Below are positions 7,410 through 16,385 of a stretch of 19,520 nt of DNA, piece after piece (position 1 is the first letter of the stretch; every line of letters begins with the position of its first letter). The notes under the pieces were generated by a model. That model had not been told where the DNA came from. It did no database searches and saw nothing but the letters and a program-made list of their open reading frames with translations. Origin of the DNA: an uncultured Collinsella sp. (lineage in GTDB: Bacteria; Actinomycetota; Coriobacteriia; Coriobacteriales; Coriobacteriaceae). Location: assembly GCA_934654625.1 (NCBI GenBank), contig CAKUGM010000030.1, positions 1-19,520 on the forward strand, read 5' to 3'. Position numbers and translations under genes: made by a program.

Positions 7410-9177
7410 GAACCTCGCCTCCCCTTAAAGAATCGCCTGGTGTCGCTTCGTCAGCATGCCCCACCTGCGAAGCGTAGATTTCCTGATAGATAGTGTCGGT
7501 CTCGAGCAGCTCCGCATGGGTACCCTGCGCATGGAGATGGCCGTCATCCAGCACGATGATCTCGTCGGCATCCATCACCGAAGTGATGCGCTGCGCGATG
7601 ATGATGCAGGTGACGCCCGGAATGCTCGCCAAGTTGGCACGGATTTTGGCCTCGGTGGCCATGTCCACGGCACTTGTCGAATCGTCGAAGATCAAGATGC
7701 GCGGGTGCTTGAGCAGGGCGCGAGCGATGCACAGGCGCTGCTTCTGGCCGCCGGATACGCCGGCGCCGCCCTGTCCCAGGTCGCCATCGAGCCCACCGAT
7801 ACGATCGAGAAACTCGTCCACGCACGCCAGGCGGCATGCCTCGAGGAGCTCGTCGTCGGTCGCCTCGGCATTGCCCCAGCGCAGATTGTCGCGCACGGTA
7901 CCCGTGAACAGCACGTTTTTCTGCAGTACGACGCCCACGGCATCGCGCAGGGCAGCCAGGTCGTACTCGCGCACGTCGTGGCCTCCCACCAGCACTTCGC
8001 CCGCCGTCGCATCGTACAGGCGCGCGATGAGCTGTACGAGCGAGCTTTTGCCCGCACCCGTACTACCCAAGATGCCCACCGTGGAACCACTTGCGATATC
8101 GAAGGAAATACCCTCGAGCACGTTCTCCTCCGCCTCGGCGCGATACTTGAAGTCTACGTCGCGGAAGGAAACCGAGCCGTCTGGCACGATTGCGAGCGCA
8201 CGCGCGACTGCCGGCGAGGCGATCAGAGACTCCTCGTCAAGGACCTCACCCACGCGTTCCACACTCGTGAGCGCGCGCGTGAGCAGCAAGAAAACGTTGG
8301 AGATCATCATCAGCGAATTCATGACTTGCAGCACGTAGCTCATGAAACCCGTGAGTTCGCCCACGGTCAAGGCGTTCTTGCAAATCATCTGGCCGCCCAC
8401 CCACAGCACGAGCGTGGCGGCGGTGTAGATGGCTGCCTGGAACACCGGCAGGTTGAACTGAGCGGTTCCAAACGTCTTGGTGGCCCCTTGTGCGAGCTCG
8501 TCGTTCACATCGCCGAACACATCGCATTGCTGCGGCTCGCGCACATAGGCCTTAACGGCGCGAACGGCGGTCAGGTTTTCCTGCACCACGCGGTTCACGT
8601 GGTCCATCGAAGTCTGAAGACGCTGATAGAGCGGCGATACACGCCAGGTGATAATGCCGAGCGCCACCGCCAGAACCGGCAGGATGCAGACGAACACCAT
8701 GGCAAGGTCGCGGTTGAGTGAGAAGGCATAGAAAAGGGACATGATGAGCATCATCGGCCCGCGCACGCAGGGTCTAAAACCGTTTGCCATAGCGTTTTGA
8801 ATCACGGTGATATCGGTGGTCATGCGCGTGACCAGCGACGACGTCTGGTAGTGGTCAAGGTTTCCAAAGGCGTAGCGCTGGATCTTCTCATACTCCGCCT
8901 GGCGCAGGTTCGCTCCGAGCCCCACCGACGCGCGCGAGGCGAAACGAGCATAGAAAAAGCCCAGGACAAGCGAGGTGACGGCACAGGCGAGCATGAGGAC
9001 GCCCTGGTGCAGGATGAGGGAGATGTCGGCATGGGCGATTCCCTCATCGATGATGCGGGCCATGAGCACGGGAATAAGGAGCTCGATGGAGGTCTCGATA
9101 GCGACGATGAGGATACCGAGCACGGCATCGATCTTGTATTTTCCCAGGTAATGAATCATACGGCGCAGCTCACTCAT
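7402..9177 (-). CDS. ABC exporter half-transporter, subunit with degenerate ATP site
   Basis: 591-residue half-transporter with an N-terminal six-helix membrane domain (about 15-300) and ATPase domain (about 335-570). Walker A is GSTGAGKSS (371-379), Q419 the Q-loop, and VSGGQ the signature (474-478). Two catalytic positions are changed: the Walker B glutamate is aspartate (D499 in LIFDDSTSAVD) and the switch histidine is glutamine (Q529 in IIIAQR). This is the pattern of the inactive half of heterodimeric exporters such as TM287/288 and BmrCD, pairing with the intact partner encoded next. The start at 9177 overlaps the marR stop by 8 bases. An open extension of 47 codons inside marR is rejected because family similarity begins at MSELRR. 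Confidence 0.92.
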   Translation of the reverse strand: MSELRRMIHYLGKYKIDAVLGILIVAIETSIELLIPVLMARIIDEGIAHADISLILHQGVLMLACAVTSLVLGFFYARFASRASVGLGANLRQAEYEKIQRYAFGNLDHYQTSSLVTRMTTDITVIQNAMANGFRPCVRGPMMLIMSLFYAFSLNRDLAMVFVCILPVLAVALGIITWRVSPLYQRLQTSMDHVNRVVQENLTAVRAVKAYVREPQQCDVFGDVNDELAQGATKTFGTAQFNLPVFQAAIYTAATLVLWVGGQMICKNALTVGELTGFMSYVLQVMNSLMMISNVFLLLTRALTSVERVGEVLDEESLIASPAVARALAIVPDGSVSFRDVDFKYRAEAEENVLEGISFDIASGSTVGILGSTGAGKSSLVQLIARLYDATAGEVLVGGHDVREYDLAALRDAVGVVLQKNVLFTGTVRDNLRWGNAEATDDELLEACRLACVDEFLDRIGGLDGDLGQGGAGVSGGQKQRLCIARALLKHPRILIFDDSTSAVDMATEAKIRANLASIPGVTCIIIAQRITSVMDADEIIVLDDGHLHAQGTHAELLETDTIYQEIYASQVGHADEATPGDSLRGGEVHA

Positions 9178-9688
9178 GGTTCTTACCCGCCTCGATCTCG
9201 TCTGCCATGTTCTTGCGCACGCGCTCGAGCATGTCCTTGAGCGCGGTTTCCTCTTCGGGGCTAAAGCCACGGAACATGATGCGGTCGACGCGTCGGCACT
9301 CCTGTTCCCAAGCGGCAAGAGCGCCCTTCCCTTTCTCGGTGATATCGAGAGCGCGCGTACGACGGTCGCGGCCGGGGACGCTCGTCAAGAAGCCCCCGCG
9401 CTCCAGCGGGTCGAGCAGGCGCGACACAGCCGAAGGGTCGATGGAATAGAACCGGGCGATCTCGCGCTGGGTACTCACCCCGTGCACCGCGATATACGAA
9501 AGGATGCGGGGTTGACCCTGACCCAGCCCCAAGCTTCGCGCGCAGCATCGCGTCGCGTTGTTCATGGTATGAAACGCACGGCTGATACTCATATGGATAT
9601 CGCTGAGCGACATGCCTAGACGCATGTCCTCATCAGCGGCGGGCTGCTGTGACGCTGCCTCCGTGGAGGCAAGATTCGCCTTCGCCAT
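9170..9688 (-). CDS. MarR-family transcriptional regulator of the ABC exporter operon
   Basis: 172-residue winged-helix regulator. The helix-turn-helix and wing are clear: TQREIARFYSIDPSAVSRLL, then DPLERGGFL and the wing GRDRRTRALDITEKG. Dimerisation helices flank it. It probably represses its own operon and is released by a small molecule, the usual MarR arrangement with efflux pumps; the ligand is unknown. The start at 9688 is preferred over the ATG two codons upstream, because AAGGAG is separated from it by six bases, whereas it abuts the upstream ATG directly. The gene overlaps the first ABC gene, so marR and both pump halves form one tightly coupled operon. Confidence 0.88.
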   Translation of the reverse strand: MAKANLASTEAASQQPAADEDMRLGMSLSDIHMSISRAFHTMNNATRCCARSLGLGQGQPRILSYIAVHGVSTQREIARFYSIDPSAVSRLLDPLERGGFLTSVPGRDRRTRALDITEKGKGALAAWEQECRRVDRIMFRGFSPEEETALKDMLERVRKNMADEIEAGKNHE

Positions 9689-9701
9689 CTTCATCTCCTT
9701 G

Positions 9702-9730
9702 AATACTCAATTAATGACTACTCAAGTATT
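9702..9730 (-). promoter_or_regulatory. Candidate MarR operator
   Basis: Two exact copies of TACTCAA (9704-9710 and 9719-9725) are spaced by 15 bases, and the whole block is bounded by an inverted pair AATACT (9702-9707) and AGTATT (9725-9730). It lies 14 bases before the marR start, where a bound dimer would block transcription. Direct and inverted symmetry both fit; which is used is not decided by sequence. Confidence 0.5.
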
Positions 9731-9838
9731 GTGAAAAGAGGCTCCAGGTCAAGTGTCGGCCTGGATTTCCAACGCAAGCAACAAATCACGCAATAGAAAC
9801 AATCCGCACATCGCGGCGGCCCAAAGCGCACATGCCCA

Positions 9839-9903
9839 AATGAAGCAAAAAATCCCTTTTAGAACGCCCGTTAGACGTGCTAAAAGGGATTATCTGCTTC
9901 ATT
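9839..9903 (-). terminator. Terminator of ligA with a two-tier stem
   Basis: A perfect 12-bp stem AATCCCTTTTAG (9851-9862) with CTAAAAGGGATT (9880-9891) encloses a 17-base loop. Outside it, AATGAAGCA (9839-9847) pairs with TGCTTCATT (9895-9903) across a 3x3 internal loop. On the minus strand the inner stem ends GGGATTTTTTGC, giving the T-run of an intrinsic terminator 80 bases after the ligA stop. The rest of the 294-base gap between marR and ligA shows no gene. Confidence 0.75.
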
Positions 9904-9982
9904 GAGCGGATGGTGGTGATCCCGCGATGTCGCGAGATCCGCCCGCAGGCCCATATGGCATCGCGAGAGTGGACGACGGAAT

Positions 9983-12255
<2,273 letters not shown>

Positions 12256-12307
12256 TCTTTGCGCGCCCGCGCAGCATCGCATGCCCCTTACGCTGCATTT
12301 TTTATCG

Positions 12308-12343
12308 ATGTGACAAAATAAACCTGTCGTTTTTCCGTCACAT
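12308..12343 (+). repeat. 36-bp intergenic repeat, copy 2
   Basis: ATGTGACA, core AAATAAACCTGTC, GTTTTTC, CGTCACAT. Flanking bases lengthen the inverted ends to 11 bp, ATCGATGTGAC (12304-12314) with GTCACATCGAT (12337-12347). It lies 17 bases beyond the esterase stop codon and 52 bases from the oppositely oriented copy 5. Confidence 0.9.
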
Positions 12344-12360
12344 CGATGGGGTAGCGATCG

Positions 12361-13212
12361 CTAGGATACGTTCCCGCTGCTCAATGGATCTTCGGCCCCA
12401 TCAAGCGGAAGCCAATCGAGGGAGCGCTCGATCCAGGTGTCCCAGAACTTCCAATTGTGCGCGCCGGAGCCCTCGTGATAATCCACATCAAAGCCCTCGC
12501 CTATCAACTTGTCGCGATACGCACGGTTGGGCTCAAGCAGGTCGTCGTCCTCTCCGCACGCCATGTAAAAGCTCGGTCGCGGGCCGTCTGTCGCAGCGAC
12601 GCGCTCTGCCAGGGCATCGTAGTCGTTTTGAGATCCGCGCACGGCATCCAACGGACCGAAGACAGACTCGTAGAAACCGCGATTGCCAAGAATTCCCGGA
12701 GCGTCGTACGTGCTTTCGAGCACCTGTTTCAGATCGAGCGTGAGGCCAGAAGACAGCGCCACCACGCGGCTAAACGTCTCGGGATGACGCAGGGCGTTGA
12801 CGATGGCACCGTAGCCGCCCATGGAAAGGCCGCCGATGAACGTATCGTCGCGCTCGCAGGAAAGATGAAAGAGTTTGCGCGTGAACTCCACCAGCTCGTG
12901 CCCGATAAACTCGCCAAAGCGCGCGCCGTCTGCACGATCGTTGTAAAAGCCGTTTTCGCCCGAGGGCATGATGACGGCGAGATTGCGCGACTCGGCCAGA
13001 TACTGAAGACGCGTGCGCGTAACCCAGTCCGTATAGTTGCCGTACACGCCATGGAGCAGATAGAGCGTCTTAAAAGGACGCTGCTGCTCGCGCGGCACTG
13101 CTCGCGCATAGCCCATCGAATCGATGGAGGCCCAATCGGCGGGCACGATGGCGTTGATCGTCACCGTGCGCATGAGCGAAGTGGAGAGAAAATCGACTTT
13201 GACAAGCGCCAT
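12361..13212 (-). CDS. Alpha/beta-hydrolase esterase (esterase D / PF00756 family)
   Basis: 283-residue serine esterase of the family containing S-formylglutathione hydrolase, tributyrin esterase and feruloyl/acetyl-xylan esterases. YLLHG (51-55) provides the oxyanion region, GLSMGG carries the nucleophile S130, an acid lies in CGEDDD (D222-D224), and H252 in GAHNWKFW completes the triad. No signal peptide is visible, so a cytosolic acyl-ester hydrolase is likely; the substrate is unknown. The ATG at 13212 with AGGGG six bases upstream is preferred over an ATG 17 codons earlier. It is a single gene with its own promoter, divergent from mtnN. Confidence 0.9.
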   Translation of the reverse strand: MALVKVDFLSTSLMRTVTINAIVPADWASIDSMGYARAVPREQQRPFKTLYLLHGVYGNYTDWVTRTRLQYLAESRNLAVIMPSGENGFYNDRADGARFGEFIGHELVEFTRKLFHLSCERDDTFIGGLSMGGYGAIVNALRHPETFSRVVALSSGLTLDLKQVLESTYDAPGILGNRGFYESVFGPLDAVRGSQNDYDALAERVAATDGPRPSFYMACGEDDDLLEPNRAYRDKLIGEGFDVDYHEGSGAHNWKFWDTWIERSLDWLPLDGAEDPLSSGNVS

Positions 13213-13351
13213 CAAGGGCCCCTTTCTCTTGGGTATCTCGGCATGTGAGATATGAACAAGCATCCATGCAGCTGGAGTGGCAAGTCAGCAAGATCGTTCG
13301 GAGCAGCAGGAGCGCTTGCCCCGCCGTCCATTGACCCCGCGCCACGGCATC

Positions 13352-13380
13352 AGTGTAGCCGTAAGGCGGCGAACGGTCAC
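13352..13380 (-). promoter_or_regulatory. Candidate promoter of the esterase gene
   Basis: On the minus strand GTGACC (13375-13380) and TACACT (13352-13357) are separated by 17 bases, each matching four of six consensus bases. This predicts a leader of about 130 bases before the esterase start. Confidence 0.35.
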
Positions 13381-13445
13381 GTGGCGTCGGCATTCGTCGG
13401 TTTCCTTTGGAAAGGCGTCTGGCACAGCCAAGACGGGCGGGGCTT

Positions 13446-13454
13446 TGATACCAT
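13446..13454 (+). promoter_or_regulatory. Candidate extended -10 promoter of mtnN-engB
   Basis: TGATACCAT fits an extended -10 element (TGn then TACCAT) with no clear -35. It lies 35 bases before the mtnN start codon. A GGGGGT ribosome site follows at the expected place. Confidence 0.35.
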
Positions 13455-13489
13455 AGGGCAGAAAAACCTAAGGATATGGGGGTCAAACC

Positions 13490-14230
13490 ATGAAAACCAT
13501 CGCCATCATCGGCGCCCTTGAAAAAGAAGTCCGCGAAGTCGCATCTGCCGTTAACGGAGCCGTCACCACGCAGGAGGCGGGCCTCACGGTGCTCGCCGGA
13601 ACCTACCACGGCGCTCGCCTTGTTGCCACCACGGCAGGCATGGGCACGGTCAACGCCGCAGCTGCCGCACAGCACCTCATCAGCACGTATCATCCCGAAG
13701 CCCTCATCTTCTCGGGCATCGCGGGCGGCCTTAACCCCGTGCTGCACATCGGCGACATCGTGATCGGCGAGCGTCTGCGCTATCTCGATACCGATACGGC
13801 GCTTCTTGCCGAATCCGCTCCGGGTCTTGAGGAGTACACCTCGACCCCCGTGCTCGTCGACGCTGCCGAGGCGCTTCTCACGAGCCGTGGCTATTGCAAC
13901 GCGAACGAGCACACGGCAGGCCCCGATAGCCTGCAATACCTGCGCGGAACCATCGCCACGGGCGATCGCTTCGTCTCGGGCGCCGAGATGCGCGAGCGTG
14001 CCATCGAGGCCACGCATGCCGACTGCGTGGAAATGGAAGGTGCCGCCATCGCCCACATCGCCGCCAAAAACGGTATCGATTGCCTGGTCATGCGCGCCAT
14101 TTCCGATAACTGCGACGAGGCTTACGACGCGCTGTCCTCGCGCGAGTTCGATCTTGAGGAGTACGCGCAGCGCGCAAGCAACATCACCCTCGGTATCGTC
14201 CGTCGCGCTATCTGCGGCGAGGGCGCGTAA
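13490..14230 (+). CDS. mtnN: 5'-methylthioadenosine/S-adenosylhomocysteine nucleosidase
   Basis: 246-residue cytosolic nucleosidase that cleaves methylthioadenosine and S-adenosylhomocysteine to adenine plus the ribosyl thio-compound, recycling by-products of SAM use and polyamine or autoinducer-2 synthesis. The fold begins TIAIIGALEKE (catalytic E13), then VATTAGMGTVNAA, FSGIAGGL, VEMEGAAIAH (E183, ribose binding) and RAISDNCDE (D206, adenine N7 protonation), matching E12, E174 and D197 of the E. coli enzyme. ATG at 13490 with GGGGGT upstream. The engB start is only nine bases beyond its stop, so the two share a transcript. Confidence 0.93.
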   Translation: MKTIAIIGALEKEVREVASAVNGAVTTQEAGLTVLAGTYHGARLVATTAGMGTVNAAAAAQHLISTYHPEALIFSGIAGGLNPVLHIGDIVIGERLRYLDTDTALLAESAPGLEEYTSTPVLVDAAEALLTSRGYCNANEHTAGPDSLQYLRGTIATGDRFVSGAEMRERAIEATHADCVEMEGAAIAHIAAKNGIDCLVMRAISDNCDEAYDALSSREFDLEEYAQRASNITLGIVRRAICGEGA

Positions 14231-14239
14231 AGGAGCACT

Positions 14240-14842
14240 ATGGCCAACCAGATCAACTACAACACCGTCAAGTTCGTAGCTTCATACGGCAAGGCTTCGC
14301 AGATTCCGCCTTCGACCTGCCCCGAGGTAAGCTTCGTGGGTCGTTCGAACGTGGGCAAGTCGTCCATCATGAACAAGATTTTCAACCGCCGCAACCTCGT
14401 CAAGGTGTCGAGTACCCCGGGCAAGACGGCAAACGTGAACTTCTTCGAGGCAGACGGCGTGCATTTTGTCGACCTGCCGGGATACGGTTTTGCGCAACGC
14501 TCCAAGGGCGAACGCGACCGCTGGGCACAGCTCATCGGCGACTACTTTGACCTGGACCGCAGCTTTAACCTGGTGGTCTCGCTCGTTGACATCCGCCACG
14601 ACCCCAGCAAACTCGACCACCAGATGATCGAGTTTCTGCAGGAAGGCGAGTTCCCCTTCATCGTGGCACTCACCAAAGCCGACAAGCTTTCGCGCAACCA
14701 ACAGGCAAAGCAAACGGCAGCTATCAAGCGTCAACTCAACGTGCCCGCCGAGAATATCATCGTCACTTCGTCCGAATCGGGCCAAGGCATCGAAGAGCTG
14801 CGCGAGATCATCGAGCAGTACTGCCTGGGCGAAGAGGAGTAA
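14240..14842 (+). CDS. engB: Ribosome biogenesis GTP-binding protein EngB (YsxC/YihA)
   Basis: 200-residue TRAFAC-class GTPase needed for late assembly of the 50S subunit. All motifs are present: G1 GRSNVGKS (34-41), G2 threonine in SSTPGKT (57-63), G3 DLPGYGFA (78-85), G4 TKADK (145-149) and G5 SSESG. Length is typical. GGAG lies five bases before the ATG. It follows mtnN in a two-gene operon closed by a hairpin terminator at 14914-14963. Confidence 0.95.
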   Translation: MANQINYNTVKFVASYGKASQIPPSTCPEVSFVGRSNVGKSSIMNKIFNRRNLVKVSSTPGKTANVNFFEADGVHFVDLPGYGFAQRSKGERDRWAQLIGDYFDLDRSFNLVVSLVDIRHDPSKLDHQMIEFLQEGEFPFIVALTKADKLSRNQQAKQTAAIKRQLNVPAENIIVTSSESGQGIEELREIIEQYCLGEEE

Positions 14843-14913
14843 CCGGTGTCGCTTGCGTGCACCGATGCGTACACAGACCGCCGTTGCCGTCGTCACCGAT
14901 TCCGGTATTTGAA

Positions 14914-14963
14914 GCAAAGTCCCATTTGAAGGCCTCGTATGGTCCTCTCGGTGGGACTTTTGC
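14914..14963 (+). terminator. Terminator of the mtnN-engB operon
   Basis: GCAAAGTCCCA (14914-14924) pairs with TGGGACTTTTGC (14952-14963) with one bulged T; the loop contains a further weak pairing (GAAGGCC with GGTCCTC). The 3' arm carries TTTT. It lies about 70 bases beyond the engB stop. Confidence 0.6.
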
Positions 14964-14975
14964 TGCATCTTGACG

Positions 14976-15011
14976 GCCCGGCGCGTCAGGCATTGGCGCG
15001 ACGCGCCGGGC
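14976..15011. repeat. Perfect 12-bp GC-rich hairpin without T-run
   Basis: GCCCGGCGCGTC (14976-14987) and GACGCGCCGGGC (15000-15011) surround a 12-base loop. It is very stable but lacks a T-run on either strand. It sits between the engB terminator and repeat copy 3. Its role is unknown. Confidence 0.7.
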
Positions 15012-15052
15012 ACCGCTGGGTGAACGGTAGCGAACGGCCGGTGAAATGCAGA

Positions 15053-15088
15053 ATGTGACAAAATAAACCTGTCTTGTTGGTGTCACAT
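15053..15088 (+). repeat. 36-bp intergenic repeat, copy 3
   Basis: ATGTGACA, core AAATAAACCTGTC, TTGTTGG, TGTCACAT: perfect 8-bp inverted ends and the consensus core. It ends 14 bases before the DNA glycosylase start codon and so probably lies in that gene's leader or promoter. Confidence 0.9.
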
Positions 15089-15102
15089 GACGGGTGGGGT
15101 AG

Positions 15103-15636
15103 ATGGAAGCTCAGCATATCGAACATACCTTGGAGCCGGTTTTTGACGAGCACTCACGCGTGCTTGTGCTGGGAACCATGCCTTCGCCCAAATCTCGTGA
15201 AGTCGGCTTCTACTACGGCCATCCGCAGAATCGATTCTGGCGCGTGATGGAGGCGCTGTTCGAATTGCCCGATCATTCCCTTGTCGAAAACCGTGCACGA
15301 CGCGCGTTTCTCCTCGAGCAGCGCATCGCCCTTTGGGACGTGCTCGCCTCGTGTACCATCGAAGGAGCAGCAGACGCAAGCATTGCCGACGCGACCCCCA
15401 ATGACCTCACGCGCATCCTCGACGCAGCCCCCATCACGCACGTCTTTACAACGGGCGGCAAAGCCACCCAACTTTGTCGGCGCATGGATGGAACCGTACT
15501 CGATGCTCGAGATATTCCGCTCATTGGACTTCCGTCAACAAGTGCCGCAAATGCGCGCATACGCCTGGACCAGCTCGTAGAGGCCTATCACCCGCTTGCC
15601 GTCGCCGCCAAAAAGGAGACACGCGATGGCGAGTGA
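15103..15636 (+). CDS. DNA-deoxyinosine glycosylase (uracil-DNA glycosylase superfamily, family 6-like)
   Basis: 177-residue repair glycosylase that probably removes hypoxanthine (deaminated adenine) from DNA and leaves an abasic site. The first block LVLGTMPSPKS (21-31) is followed by FYYGHPQNRFW (36-46), whose Asn is the catalytic candidate in family 6. The last block is LPSTSAAN (143-150), and AYHPLA follows near the end. Length is normal. The ATG at 15103 follows GGTGGGG. Its stop overlaps the start region of the cyclo-ligase gene by 11 bases, so the two are co-transcribed. A general G:T/U mismatch glycosylase (MUG-like) is the alternative; the motif set favours the deoxyinosine type. Confidence 0.85.
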   Translation: MEAQHIEHTLEPVFDEHSRVLVLGTMPSPKSREVGFYYGHPQNRFWRVMEALFELPDHSLVENRARRAFLLEQRIALWDVLASCTIEGAADASIADATPNDLTRILDAAPITHVFTTGGKATQLCRRMDGTVLDARDIPLIGLPSTSAANARIRLDQLVEAYHPLAVAAKKETRDGE

Positions 15637-16267
15637 TTCTCAATGCGGTGACGTCATCATCCAGCAAAAACACGAACTTCGAGCGCGGGTCATCGCACGA
15701 CGCGACGCTATTGACCCCATCCTGCGAGCCTGCAAATCGAGCACGATTTGCAGCGAGCTCGCAAGCGCAATCGAAGCATCTCTCTCGACATGCATGGGGC
15801 ATCGGCCCGTCGTCGTCGCCTACTCCCCCATGGGCAGCGAGGTCAACTTGCACGAATTCATCGCCCGCCTTTATGCTGCACAGGTTCGCGTCGCCTTCCC
15901 CGCCATGCTGCCCGCCCTTCAAGATGGTCAACGCATGCAGATGCGCATCGTCTCGTGCACCGATTATCTCAGCGGCGCGGTCCCGTTTATCGCCCACCCG
16001 ACACGCCCTTTTCCACCCGACATCGAGGCAAATGACGAGAAGTACCCCGTCGTTGCCCCGCGGGAAATCGACGCCATCGCGGTACCCCTTGTGGGATTCG
16101 ATAGTTCCGGCATGCGTCTAGGCTACGGCGGAGGCTGCTACGACCGCTATCTTCCAAAGCTTCAAGCACGTTGCTTCGTAGCCGGCGTCGCCTTTAACGA
16201 GCAGCAGGTCACGCACGTGCCGGCCGATACCTTTGATCTCCCTCTCCCCTGCATCATCAGCGCCTAG
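15626..16267 (+). CDS. 5-formyltetrahydrofolate cyclo-ligase
   Basis: 213-residue ATP-dependent enzyme converting 5-formyl-THF to 5,10-methenyl-THF in one-carbon metabolism. The N-terminal helix KHELRARVIARRDAI carries the conserved basic ATP-binding residues. The middle has VVVAYSPMGSEVNLHEFI, and the C-terminal signature LGYGGGCYDRYLPKL is the diagnostic glycine-rich phosphate/folate loop, with C where Y or F is usual. The start at 15626 is chosen because GGAG lies seven bases before it; an ATG ten codons earlier has no site. It overlaps the glycosylase end by 11 bases in another frame. Confidence 0.92.
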   Translation: MASDSQCGDVIIQQKHELRARVIARRDAIDPILRACKSSTICSELASAIEASLSTCMGHRPVVVAYSPMGSEVNLHEFIARLYAAQVRVAFPAMLPALQDGQRMQMRIVSCTDYLSGAVPFIAHPTRPFPPDIEANDEKYPVVAPREIDAIAVPLVGFDSSGMRLGYGGGCYDRYLPKLQARCFVAGVAFNEQQVTHVPADTFDLPLPCIISA

Positions 16268-16304
16268 CGCCATGAACGCGAAGAAATGTTCGGCGAACGG
16301 CAAA

Positions 16305-16340
16305 ATGTGACAGATTAAACCTGTCGACTTTTTGTCACAT
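16305..16340 (+). repeat. 36-bp intergenic repeat, copy 4
   Basis: ATGTGACA, core GATTAAACCTGTC, GACTTTT, TGTCACAT. The core differs from copies 1-3 at two bases, which makes its inner inverted pair GACAG...CTGTC 5 bp long. It abuts the T-run of the htrA terminator and begins 37 bases after the cyclo-ligase stop, between convergent genes. Confidence 0.9.
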
Positions 16341-16372
16341 AAAAGGAGGGCGCTGGAAAGCCGGCGCCCTCC
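16341..16372 (-). terminator. Terminator of the HtrA-type protease gene
   Basis: GGAGGGCGCTGG (16345-16356) and CCGGCGCCCTCC (16361-16372) pair over 12 positions with one mismatch on the transcribed minus strand and a 4-base loop. The minus strand then reads TTTT (16344-16341). It lies 13 bases after the protease stop. Confidence 0.8.
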
Positions 16373-16385
16373 TGCAGGAGATATG

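Noticed and set aside
5490..7493. 667-codon open frame on the plus strand opposite the ABC exporter genes
   Set aside because: The minus strand encodes a textbook ABC subunit with all motifs. The plus-strand translation is rich in R, H and V with no domain, typical of an antisense shadow in GC-rich DNA.
8750..9177. Degenerate Walker B and switch residue of the first ABC subunit as a sign of a broken gene
   Set aside because: The frame is intact, and the substitutions are the established pattern of heterodimeric exporters with one degenerate site.
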